Of a stretch of DNA of 64,000 bases, positions 23,651-34,795 are shown in pieces. The stretch is from contig VXAA01001111.1 in NCBI GenBank assembly GCA_013399115.1, positions 187,925 through 251,924 of the forward strand. The letters run 5' to 3'. Under the pieces are notes generated by a model. The model was not told the DNA's origin and did not search any database. It saw only the letters and a list, made by a program, of their open reading frames with translations. The first letter of the stretch is position 1. Each line of letters opens with the position of its first letter. This DNA comes from Anseranas semipalmata (taxonomy: Eukaryota > Chordata > Aves > Anseriformes > Anseranatidae). The position numbers and the translations under genes were made by a program.

Positions 23651-24329
23651 TGCAGCTAACACATGTTGAAGTTGGCAAGAATTAATTCCGATCTTTGGTT
23701 GCAATCCTGACACAATTATTCAGGATGAACAGGGCTTTGTCCAGGAGAATATCTTAAACAAAGAAACAAGGTAATTAGGGATGGAAATGAGTCCAATGCT
23801 TTTCAGAGTGAGTTTCCTAACTTTTACCTAACTTTTTTTATTTAACGTGGGAATACCGATGCTGTAATTCAGGTGATTGGCACTCAGGGTTAACACGACC
23901 ATTGTCCTGAATATCCAGTGCAAGCTTTTGCAAATGCTGGTTGTCACAGGGCATCTTCTAAAACTGTATTCCACCACTGTAAAACTCCCATATATCATTC
24001 TAGTTCTTTCCAAAAAGGTTGTGAGGGATGTTGTCTCCCTCTGAGCACATAAGGGAAGTTGAGAGAAGCTCAGAATTAATGGATGTCTTTCACCATCCAT
24101 GAAGAGTTTTAAGTTCTGATAAAAAATCTCACCTGGAGTTCAGCGTGCAGCTTGGGAAGGCTGAGACTACTAGGCACAAAAAGGTTCTGCTTGTGGACTT
24201 CTCTGATGTGCAGGAAGGAGAGGGAAGGAGATGTGAAGACAATGACTAGATATATTGAAATTGTGATTGTGTTTTGGTGTGTGTGTGGAATTTCTACAAG
24301 GGGAAAAACATGCAAAGAAATTGGATTGT
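23651..24329. other. Non-coding DNA, nothing recognised
   Basis: Unique sequence between the ancient repeats and the purine tract. Minus-strand open frames (23,828-24,100; 24,109-24,315) have no recognisable features. Confidence 0.5.
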
Positions 24330-24431
24330 GAGGGAAGGGAGGGAGAAAGAGAGAGAGAGAGAGAGAAAGAAGGAAAGAAGGAATGAAAGAAATAAAAGGA
24401 AAGAAGGGAAAAAGGAAAAGAAAGAAAGAAA

Positions 24432-24475
<44 letters not shown>
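24330..24475 (+). repeat. Homopurine tract: GGGA, (GA)9, (GAAA)n
   Basis: Almost pure purine over 146 bp with only two T interruptions (24,384 and 24,393). It includes (GA)9 at 24,349-24,366 and a GAAA array that fills roughly 24,420-24,475, followed by an ambiguous base at 24,476. The array length in the assembly may be wrong because the base caller failed at its end. Confidence 0.95.
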
Positions 24476-24594
24476 NAGCTTTAGGATGTACGAGATTTTG
24501 TACATGTGCTATATGACAGGTTAGCTTTGTTTTTCTTTTGACACCTTGTTTCATATCTAAATCATTTGCTGCGAAATATAAGAAAGCTTCCTTC

Positions 24595-24992
24595 NNNNNN
24601 NNNNNNNNNNNNNNNNNNNNNNNNNNNNNNNNNNNNNNNNNNNNNNNNNNNNNNNNNNNNNNNNNNNNNNNNNNNNNNNNNNNNNNNNNNNNNNNNNNNN
24701 NNNNNNNNNNNNNNNNNNNNNNNNNNNNNNNNNNNNNNNNNNNNNNNNNNNNNNNNNNNNNNNNNNNNNNNNNNNNNNNNNNNNNNNNNNNNNNNNNNNN
24801 NNNNNNNNNNNNNNNNNNNNNNNNNNNNNNNNNNNNNNNNNNNNNNNNNNNNNNNNNNNNNNNNNNNNNNNNNNNNNNNNNNNNNNNNNNNNNNNNNNNN
24901 NNNNNNNNNNNNNNNNNNNNNNNNNNNNNNNNNNNNNNNNNNNNNNNNNNNNNNNNNNNNNNNNNNNNNNNNNNNNNNNNNNNNNNNNNNNN
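24595..24992. other. Assembly gap (398 N)
   Basis: A run of 398 N. The gap starts about 120 bp downstream of the homopurine array. Content is unknown, and open frames drawn across it are meaningless. Confidence 0.99.
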
Positions 24993-27900
24993 CATTTTTA
25001 GATTTTATAATATTTCCCCAATTAATATTCATTCATCTTTGTTTATGTTTTCTTGCTATGTAATTAATCATTACCCTCATTATTGTTTTTGGTTTTTTAA
25101 ATGGAGATTGTGGAAATAATACAGAATGAAGGCAACCTAAAACTGTACAAATTACATTAATAGATATTAAGATCCTTAAGAAAAAGAACAACAACAACAA
25201 AGAAAAGCACCTATGTCAAGTCCAGCTGAGAGGATGCCATCTAAAAAAAAAAAGAGACAAGTTTACTGTTATGCAGCTAGACGGAAACCTCATCCTCCTA
25301 TAATGCTGTAGGCAGTATTTCCAATCTAAGAGCATCAGCCTGTTCTGAATCTCATACCTTCAACCCAAAACTTTGATTCCCACCACTTGAATTAACTCCC
25401 ATAATAGATAACAATAGTAGGACTTATTCTTCAAAGTTGAGTAGTCATTTTAATGTGGGTCTCACATGCACCTTGCAGAGCCACTGAGTGTACAGAAATA
25501 TTTGTTAGAAATTCCTGAATCCACATAAAATATTTATTGTTCAAGGTTTATTAACGATGTGTCCAGAAATCTCCAAGGTTTTAGTTACATTACATCTGTA
25601 AATGAATCTGGGAAGCCAATTAAATGCGGTTATCCTAACAATGTTACAATACTGTAAAAAGCTGCAGTCATTCTGACATGCTACTTTGACTGGTCTAAAG
25701 CCTGGAATGACACAGTTAATCTCCAAACAGAGGATAGATATTATCTGTGTTGTCAACAGAACCTGCTGCAGAACAGCTAACTTATTTCATGAATATTTGG
25801 CGATACAATTAAAGTGATATGAGCAGGGAACTTTAAAACCAACCTTGTTTTAGACTGTAAGGGCTGGACTTTAAAAGCATTTCCTAACCATGAACAGACT
25901 TGAGTTCATCACTGACAACAGACTGGAGTTACCAAGATTAATCTCTCATTTCCAGTTCAGTGAAGAACAGGCACGTTTGCCTTCAAGTCTATGTATTCCT
26001 AATATCGTCATTGTCCAGACGTGCCCAGATGCAGACTGAACATGAGCTATCACCCCTGTGGTGGCAGGGCACAGATGTGCTTGGTGCTCTAGAGGGGGTA
26101 CAACTGCCCCATCCTTCTGGTCTGCACAGATTAAGCAGGTAGATTATTTCAGGATTTGCTTTTCCTGTGCACAGCAAAGACGTTCCCCGCTGTAGTTATT
26201 TTGGGTGGGATTTAGCTCACCTATTTTTTGATACCAACAAAGCAGACATATAATGTAAGCTGGTTAGCAGGGAGAAAGGAGATTAAGACCCGTCCAGTTT
26301 ATTGTGATCTGCTTTACTTAGACATTTGCTTAAGGATAGGTGTGGTGTATAAATGCCTGTTTCTCTTTGTTGTCTTTAACGTGAACCAAGGGTAACTAAC
26401 TCAAATGTAAATGTCTATGCTGTAAATGTCTTTATGTAATCTGAAGTATCCTGAATCTTAGGTCCCTTCTGATAGGGTCTGTCTTGTCCTGTCTGTGTGC
26501 TCAAAAGCTTAGCAGTAGTACTAACAACAAAGAGAGGTTCACTTACCTCCCCTTCTTTTGGGGGCCAAAATCTTTAGCTGCTCACTGTTGTTGTCTGTGC
26601 CTTGCTGGGAAGAAGGCTTCTTTTCTTTAGTTCTTTTTTTTTTTTTCTTTTCTTTTTTTTTCCCCTGCTCCTTCCCAACCTTACTTTTCTTGCCTTCCTT
26701 TCATGGACAGAGGTAAGCGTGAATCTATCCTTGTCATGCGTGACAAGATTTCATTTTTTACTCTGTGGGTGGTAAGGATGGAGGTTGAAATGATGATGCA
26801 GCTCCTCTTCACCTCAGTCAGGAACAGGCAGTCTGCAATCCACACATTCAACATTTCTTTCTTCATACTTTGTGAGCATGTGCTGTATTAGCAGAAAGAA
26901 TCAGAGAGACAAAAAAAGTACAGATTATTTCTCTTCCAGTGAGCCCAAGAAATCTTCATCAAGATCTGTTTGTGCAAGACTATGCATAGACACACACGGT
27001 TAAAATAAATTCAAATATCTGTTACAGCACTTAGCAGAATTTGTTTACATACAGAGTGTGTATAAACAGGAATTTATAAAGGGGATAAGGATTTATTAAG
27101 TGATAAAAAGAAGAGAGATTTTATTTAAGAACCTGCAGCAAAATTTGTGGTTTAGAAGGCTTTTATCAATTTTATAAACTGGAAGATAAAGTTATGATCA
27201 AGTTGCTGGTGATTTGGATACTTTCAGTCTTTGACATGAAGCAATCCTCTGTCAACTTTCCTTCATATTGCATATACACAATGAGAATTGGACTGGAAAC
27301 CATTTGTAGGACTAAAATACTGATTCTATGTTTTATAGTCTTTACCCTGTTTGTGCAAATGGTGATAAAAAGAAAAGAATACTTCCACAATTTTCCAGAA
27401 AGAAAACTGAGGTACAAGTGATACCCTCAATAAGCATGAAAATTTTGTGTATTACAAAATCTGAGAATATTCTGAGAATATGCAGGATACTTACTTTTCC
27501 TCATTGGCTTGCAAACTGTCATAAGGGGCAAATGTAAACTCAAGATCCTATTCAATGTCCAGCCTCTTGGTTATGAGTAGAGCATCAGTACTTAAAATCC
27601 TGACTTTAACAGTCTAGAAAGGTCTTACAAACCCCTGTAGACCTGTTATCTTCAAGACTATGTGTGTTTGTTAACATTGGCCTGTAAATTAAGGTCTCAG
27701 GTCTGCAGATAGCTGGCACCTGATACTGACACATACATAAGTATTGCAAGGCCAAATTTTGAGACACAACACATAGCAAACAGCATGAGCAGGAAGGAGG
27801 CAGAGCAATGGAAGGAAAAATCATAACATCGTACGTCATATCACGAAAGATGGAACGTCTGTCATTTTACTTTAGAAGTACAAGATTTGAAGGCATATTG

Positions 27901-30394
27901 TCAGTGAAGCTTTCTGTAGTCATTAATAAACATAAATAAAATGGATTTGTGAAATGAGTTTGGAAGGGCAAGGTAATATGTTTAAAAGGTTGTGGAGTAG
28001 TTTATGTATGGAAAAATGATAAGGGAGTCAAGTGCTCTAGAGCACATCACCTTTCCATTGATTTACTCTCATCCTCTTCTTTGCCTCTCATATTTGTAGG
28101 GTAAAATTCAGTCTCACATCAAAAGGCAGCTCTGGGACCTCCTTACCATTAACTCCCTCCAGCAGGGCAAAGGGAGAAGGTTGAGTCAGGGAAAAGGCTA
28201 ACTACTGAGTATTACCAGACATCACTTCCTTGTTGCTGTTCCCTTCCATCCATGTCATGCAAAAGCTGAGCTGAATATCTGAAAATGAAAGTGTGGGACT
28301 CAGAGCTTGATTTTTGGTACTAGCTCCTGAACATGGGAATAGGCAGGGGCAGATTGTGTTTCTATCTTATCCCCATTTCCTCTCAGCTTCATAAACCTTG
28401 GGTAGCTATTCTGTGTCTGTGGGGGATTTTCAGTGGCAGCATGTAAGACATTTGCTGTAAACTTAGCTGTGCCCTTCTCAGACTGCCACTAATATTTAAT
28501 TTATGCCTTCAAAACACTGTGATGACATTGTGAAGCTAACAGTAGATCTCTCTTATACGGAGGAGTTGTATATCATATGTTAATTGGGAATGTTGTCTGC
28601 AGATTTTAAAGGCTGTATAGGAAATCCTGTTTAACAAAATATCTAGATCATTTTAAAAAAAGAGAAAAATCATTAAAAAAACCCTCCAAAATCTCAGAGT
28701 GGAGTTCATTTCTGATAAGGCCAGTGAAGTTTTTCAGTAGATTTTCCATATTGCATTTCAGCCAAAATTTATATGTTTTTCCTTATGTATAATACCCAAA
28801 GTGGTTTTTTTTTAGTTTGAACAGTGTCCGCATGTATATGTATGCGCGTGTACCCATGTGTATTTCTGTGTCCTACTTCATTTCAGTGAAAAGACTGAAG
28901 AAAAAGATGGAGTTCTGGGAGGTTTGCTAGGAATAATTTCTGATGTCTTAATACTTTCAGAGAAGCAGCTCATGAATGGAGGAGAAAAACATCAAGATAT
29001 TGCAATTGTCCCTGTTCATCCAAACTTGTTTGTCAACTTTTGTCTCTGTCTGGTGTTTTTTTGCAATTCTGTAAACTATACCATATAACTTAAAACAGGG
29101 GAGAGGTAAGGTAGATTGAGGAGAAGGGTGTGTGAATATTAGGCTGAGGAGGAATGCGGGAAAGGGGAAAAGAAGGAAAGAAAGCGAGAGTGATTGCTGG
29201 TTATGTATAGCGTCTCAACTGCTGAACCATGCTAGTGGTGATTGTGTATTTGCTCTTGTTCTAGGCATTAGAGTTTTAGAAAGACAAAATTAGCAGAGAT
29301 AGGAGAAAAGATTTGTCTTAGGCTGAGCTGCAGAGCTTGACATGTCAGACATGTCAGAGTTTGGCTTACAGGGTAAGCCTGCTGATTCTCCCAAGAGAAG
29401 AGAAAAGGGAGGAAAGAACCAACCTGCCCCAAAACAAACAAACAGAAACAAACAGACAAAAGACAACACCACCCACTGAAAAGGACCAGGTTTACCTTTC
29501 TCTTTTCTGTAAATAGATGGTTAAACCAAACATTTTTAACCGTATCTATCTTCATTTAAATACTGACTTTAAAAGAAAAGATTTCTAAGGCATGTACAAA
29601 AGTCGGATTGATTTTAAAATGTAAATGCTGTTGTTATTGTTGTTAGCACAAGGAATTAGATAACAATCACTTTTGATGTCCTAAACTGAAATGAGGAAAC
29701 AGATTACTTCAGTCTCAAATTCATAGAGAAAAGTAATCTGAAAGCATATATTTTAGATATTATTCTGTCATTCTCACTAACAACTTGGATATGCAGTGCT
29801 CTCAAGGGACTAAAGCTCTCCATTTGCATCCTTGGACACATATGATTCAGTCAACAACAAACACATATGTAGAACAGATTTCCCAAAACACACAGTACAG
29901 GCATGCATTTAGTGCACATGATGTTTTTGAAATTAGAACTGTAGACAGGTTAATGGTAGGGTGTTCTGTTTGCTTGCTTTACACAAATGTTTAAAAGTTT
30001 TGTTCTTTAAACATCAAGCACAAGAAAAATCCCTGAAAAACAAGGGTGTGAAAGTTCCAAGTCAAGAAGGCATAGGTTGAAAAATCCAGCATGTAGGATG
30101 CCGTAATTAATTGATTACTTTGTACGGACGATGCTGCTTACATCAATATGCTATTTTTTACACAGTCTCTGCTTATTCATTTGCTATTACCTGATGCTTT
30201 AGCAATGTGGGAACACAGACCAGCAGCTACCTCCTGAGTAAAGAAGGTCAGTATTCTGCCTCTATAGACACTATACAATATAATTACATGCATAAATTTG
30301 CTGATTTTCTCACTGAAAATGGCTCTTTTCCTCCACCATTCTCACTTGAAGGCTATTCTGAAACCGCACTGCTCTAGTGAGTTGTAATCTTCTT
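24993..30394. other. Non-coding AT-rich DNA
   Basis: No exon, RNA gene or well-preserved transposon was recognised over 5.4 kb. Low-complexity pieces: CAA repeats (about 25,187-25,200) and pyrimidine-rich T runs (about 26,620-26,670). At 27,380-27,420 the words TTTTCCAGAAAGAAAACTGA faintly resemble an inverted MIR tail. The open frames (27,172-27,537, 28,858-29,088, 29,268-29,555) overlap in opposing frames and show no domain. Confidence 0.5.
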
Positions 30395-30730
30395 CATTTT
30401 CTTTTCAGTTTAAATTTGTTCATGTCCAACCTACCCTATTTACTCTAATGCCAAAACTGGTGTTAGCTTAAATAGCTCATGTCTCTCCTTGGTGATTTCT
30501 CCTTTCATTTATTTATAGACAACCATCATATCCTTCTAAGTCTTCATTTTTCTTGGGTAAACAAGCCTTGTTTTCTCATGTCTTCTTGTATGACAGGCTT
30601 TCCATCGTTTTGATCACTGTAATAGACCTGCTCCACACTTGGGCCAGCCTCAGTTTGTTTTTCTTTTTAAGTCCCGTGTTTTAGGTTCTTTAGTTAATCT
30701 TAGAGCCCTTGAGATGATTCTTATGTTTTG
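30395..30730 (-). mobile_element. Very old L3/CR1-type LINE 3' fragment
   Basis: On the plus strand the text runs GACAACCATCATATCCTTCT, AGTCTTCATTTTTCTTGGGT, AAACAAGCCTTGTTTTCTCA, TGTCTTCTTGTATGACAGGC, TTTCCATCGTTTTGATCACT and TAGACCTGCTCCACACTT. This is the order of the reverse complement of ancient L3/CR1 elements ('gctatcatatcccccctcagtcttctcttt...aacaagcccagttctttc..cctcataggacag..tttccagaccctttatcat..gtagctcttctctgg'). Divergence is far higher than in the avian CR1 copies, so insertion long predates them. The edges are uncertain. Confidence 0.6.
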
Positions 30731-33700
30731 AGCGCATTCCTACTTACTGTCATTATTCCTCTCACACATTCACCTCAGTACTAGGGAGAGAGATTCTTAC
30801 TTATAGCTTATAAGCTTGAAGAAATTCCAGAGTTGCTCCTCATTCAAGTTGCTGATCTCTTCAGCCCAGCTGGCTTTGCCTCATTAATCAGAAACTGTCC
30901 TTTAGAAGTCAAGATCCTTTGTTATTGATCTCAATTTATTCAGCTTCTTATTTAACTTAAGTTGAATCAGCTTGCATTCAGATGATCCAAGATTTATTTT
31001 TATCACTGTCACATTTATAATCTAAATTCTTATCAGTTAAATAACTTACAATTTCCCCAAAGAGAGGAAAAAAGCAAAACATGACTACGGTCTGAATATA
31101 ACTGTGTCGAAGCTGGACCAAGCTAAAGCATATTATCCCAAGGAGGTGACAATTCAAATAATTAACACAAAACCATTTCTCATCCACAGTTAATTGCATG
31201 TGATGAACAAAATCACCAGTGCCAGTTTTGCCCAAGATTTTGGTAAACTGTTTTTATAAGTTAAAAAGTGTTACAAAACCCAAACAGTGGCTGAAATATA
31301 ATTAGAAATGAATTTACTGGGATGCAGATATATTGATTAGCATAAAACTAAGAGATGTGATTTCGATCCCTGGGCTTTGAAGTGTCAGGTGTCTCCTACA
31401 AACTGCTGTATTGTTATTGGTTGGCAACAGAAGGAGCTCAGCACTGCCAGAGGTGGTTAGTACCTTCCCGAATGAAATCTTTCATGTCTAATAAAAGAAA
31501 TGAAAGTTATTCCATTCCTATTACCATTTGTTCCCAACTGCCATATTCCAAGGTGCAAATGTAAATTGATTCCAGAGAAATGATTATATCTGTGTTTCCA
31601 GATTCCATACAATGCTTAACTACTCAGGTGCAACATGCTCAGACATAAGTAACTAAAATAGCAAGAAGCACATTGTTTAAATATTTATGGGCTTGAGTTT
31701 GAAAAATGAAACATCTGGGATTCTCTCTCTCTCTCTTTTTTTTTTTTTCTTTGACACTATTTCCAAAAGAAAAGAACACAAAACAAGAAGAAAAAGCCCA
31801 GATACTCTTCTGTTTAAATATAAATGTTCACTTTACAAAGAAAAAGAAAAAGCAAGAAAGAGGAGTGAGGGGCATTGACACCCTCAGGGAAAATTCATCT
31901 CAAGAGAACTGACCTTTCAGAGAAAGCAAATTAAATTATCTTTCTCATCTTTTACTAGTGCTGTGACATCATTAAAATTCACGTTACATACCAGCATGCT
32001 TTGTTTTGTATTCATAACCTTAAACCAAAATTAATCAGTTGTCACATAGAGTTAACATATTTGTTAATGGTGCCCAAGCCAAAATATGCATTGTCTCAAG
32101 AAGATCAGCTTTTCTGTATAATAACACAAATGTTGTAGGGCAGAGTCTTCTTCACCTTGTATCAATCGTCTTAAAATGAGTCCAGAACATGGGTTGGGGA
32201 TAAAAGAATTTCTGGATGAAGAAAAACAGTAAGTGTCTTATGAAGTGTTTAAGAAATAGTGTCCTTTCCAGTACTGAGATGCTACTTCTCTTGTGCAATA
32301 CTGGAGGAAAGGCAGGGTGAGGACAGTCACCTCTGAAAGACTTGCTGGTGTCTTTACCAAGGGTCCATGCTATCTCTCTGCTTGGCTTACCAAACGCCCT
32401 GTTCTCCTGTGGTCAGTTGTTACCATAATATTTGTTATGGAAAATCTCAGAATAGGTCACTGAGTGTTTAACTCCTTTATTTGGGAGCTCAGTTTAAAAC
32501 TTGGATTTCCAAAAGGGTTGGGGACTGATAATGAAACAATCCTGGTACCTCAAGTGCTCAGACTGTTCGTGTAGTCAGTGAAGAGGATGGAACTCATGAG
32601 TGGGAAAGTCTACATGCAAGTTCAGGAAAAAATAGAAGAAAAATATAAAAATGGAAAGAAGAAGAAAATAAAAATAAATTACCTTTCAATAATAATAACA
32701 ATAATAATAATGAACTATATCTGAGAATTCCAGTTCTTTTTTTCATTCCTAGTGTATTAAAAAAAAAAAAAGTTGGGTTTTGTTGTTTTGTTTTTTTCAG
32801 TATATATATTTATTTGTGAGAGAAAGATACAAGCAGACAGAGAGAACACACTGTGTGTTTCAGGGAGGACACTGCTACTGTGTGTGAGCCTTTCAGCCTA
32901 TATGCTTTGTGAAAATTATATGTCCATATAGCACCTTACTGAAATTACAACAACACCATAGAGACAAAATGTATCACCATGGAGAAATAAAGGAAAGGAG
33001 ATCTTGAGAGATTTCCCCAGAGTAATAAAACGTGTCAATGAAGAGCTCAGAACTGGGTTAATGCACCTACATCTCCAGATGCCTTTCTTTATAATGTTAC
33101 ATATGAGAAAGTAATCCTCACAATATAGACTTGACTTCTCCCTGTACAATATATTTATTTGTTTTTGTGGAACAGTCTGCTCCCCTCCACATTAGATTTT
33201 TTTTTTTTTTATGTGAAGTAAGAAATAATATGTAGAGTACATCCCTTTGCTTTAAAACACTTTTTTTTTCTTTCTTTTAAACCAAAAATTTAATTTCAGC
33301 ATTGCATTCTTTAATTTCTACTGTTTGGACTATCTTAAGGCCAGGCTTTTTGCCTTCATATACTTGCACAAGTCTTTCAATTTCAATGGGCACAAAGGTG
33401 TAACTGTGGAAATAATAATAATTTGAAATCCCCACAGAACACATGAAAATGTTCAAAACCAGGCAGTTTCTGAAGTGAAAGTCAAAGACTTGCGATATGC
33501 TAGAGAACCTGTTTTTTTGTATGTTCAGAACATTCTTTGAAAATCAAGATATTTGAAAGTGTCACAAGAAAGACCCACTTCTTCAAGTCATCTCTCTTTT
33601 AGCAGTCATTGCCAGTGATTTGAAATAGTGCCTGAAAACTGGGGTACAGGAACAAAGCTGAGAAAGATGGGTAAGATTGATAAGGTAGTCAGCTTGTATT

Positions 33701-33884
33701 CAGTTCCAAGAAAAAAAGAAATCATACAATGTTTAACAATTTGTAAATGCCGAATAGATACAGAAGAGTTATGCAAAAACCACGGTGGCTTTGTCGAGGA
33801 CTGTTCATTCACTTTCCTTCTGTACTAGTGTAATGAATTTTGTGAAAAGAGAAGTATCAGGAACAAATGAAGAGTTGACTACCA
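30731..33884. other. Non-coding AT-rich DNA
   Basis: No gene was recognised. Contains an AAT-type microsatellite (32,689-32,711), several A/T runs (31,736-31,750, 32,759-32,771, 33,199-33,210) and GAAA-like low complexity (32,630-32,680). The part from 30,731 to about 30,960 may continue the old LINE but cannot be followed. Confidence 0.5.
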
Positions 33885-34795
33885 GTACAGTTCAGATGTC
33901 TCTTGTTCATTGTATACTGCCTCTTGTCCTGTCCCTGCATACTGCTGAGAAAAATCCGACTTATTACTCTCTCTGATCAGTATGCATACATATAGATAAA
34001 GAGAGAAATCTTATCTGAGACTTGTCTTCTCCAGGCTGACTTGCTGGCAGTGCTCTGCCTAATGCAGCCCAGGAAGCTGTTAGCCTTTCCTGCAAGGCCA
34101 CGTTGCTAGTTTGTGGTCAACTTGGTGCCACCAGGACCCTAAGGGCTTTCTCTGCACATCTGCTTTACCACCCTGTGCAAGTACATGGGGTTATTTCTTC
34201 CCAGGTGCAAGACCTGGCACTTCTGTATGTTGAACTTCATGAGGTTTCCAGAACTATTTGCTTCACCACCTTCCCAGGGAAAGAGGTGAGACTGACCAGC
34301 CTGTCATTCACTGGATCCTCCTTGCATTTTTTGAAGATAGAAGTGAAATTTGCTTCTTTCCTGTAATCAGGAACCTCCCCTGATTACTATGACCTTTCAA
34401 AGACAAGATCAAGAGTGGCCTTGCAGTACATCAGCCAGCTCCTTCAACATTTGTAGGTACATCCCACAGGGTCCCATGAATGTGCGTATGTTGAGTCTAT
34501 TAAAATACTTGAAAATCTGATCCTCCTCCAGCAAGGTTAGGTCTTCCTTGCTCCAATTTTTTCTTCTGATCACAGGGACCTGTCATTCCTGAAGGCTGGT
34601 ATACTCATATAAACCAAGGCAAAGAGAGCATTGAGTATCTCTACCTTTTTCATGTCCTTTGTCATCAGGTCCCCTGGACAATTCAGCCGTGGGCTCATGT
34701 TTTCCATAGTCTTACTTTTGCTGCTGATATGCCTTTCTTATTGCCTTTCACATCCCTCACCATATGGGAAGAGGAGCTGCAAAGTTATTGGAGAG
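33885..34795 (-). mobile_element. CR1 LINE copy with internal deletions
   Basis: The plus strand reads as the reverse complement of CR1: ACTGCCTCTTGTCCTGTCCC, CTTGTCTTCTCCAGGCTGA, AATGCAGCCCAGGAAGCTGT, CATGGGGTTATTTCTTCCCA, TTGAACTTCATGAGGTTTCC (3' UTR and ORF end), then AGGTGAGACTGACCAGCCTG, GCCAGCTCCTTCAACATTTG, GATCCTCCTCCAGCAAGG and TCATCAGGTCCCCTGGACAA (reverse-transcriptase region). Two joints skip consensus sequence: after CCAGGCTGA near 34,042 and after CATGAGGTTTCC near 34,250. It is 5'-truncated near 34,795 and has no intact ORF. With about 910 bp it is the longest CR1 copy in the window. Confidence 0.85.

Noticed and set aside
24294..25119. Long open frames of 156-233 codons on both strands
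   Set aside because: They run through the N gap, so the apparent openness is an artefact.
26340..26370. TATA-like word (GTGTATAAATGCC) as a promoter or LTR
   Set aside because: No CCAAT box, poly(A) signal or terminal repeats at suitable distance.
27385..27420. Possible inverted MIR tail (GAAAACTGAGGTACAAG)
   Set aside because: Only one short phrase matches, with no adjoining core.
31340..31385. Possible tRNA B-box-like phrase (TTTCGATCCCTGG)
   Set aside because: No cloverleaf arms or A box at the required spacing.
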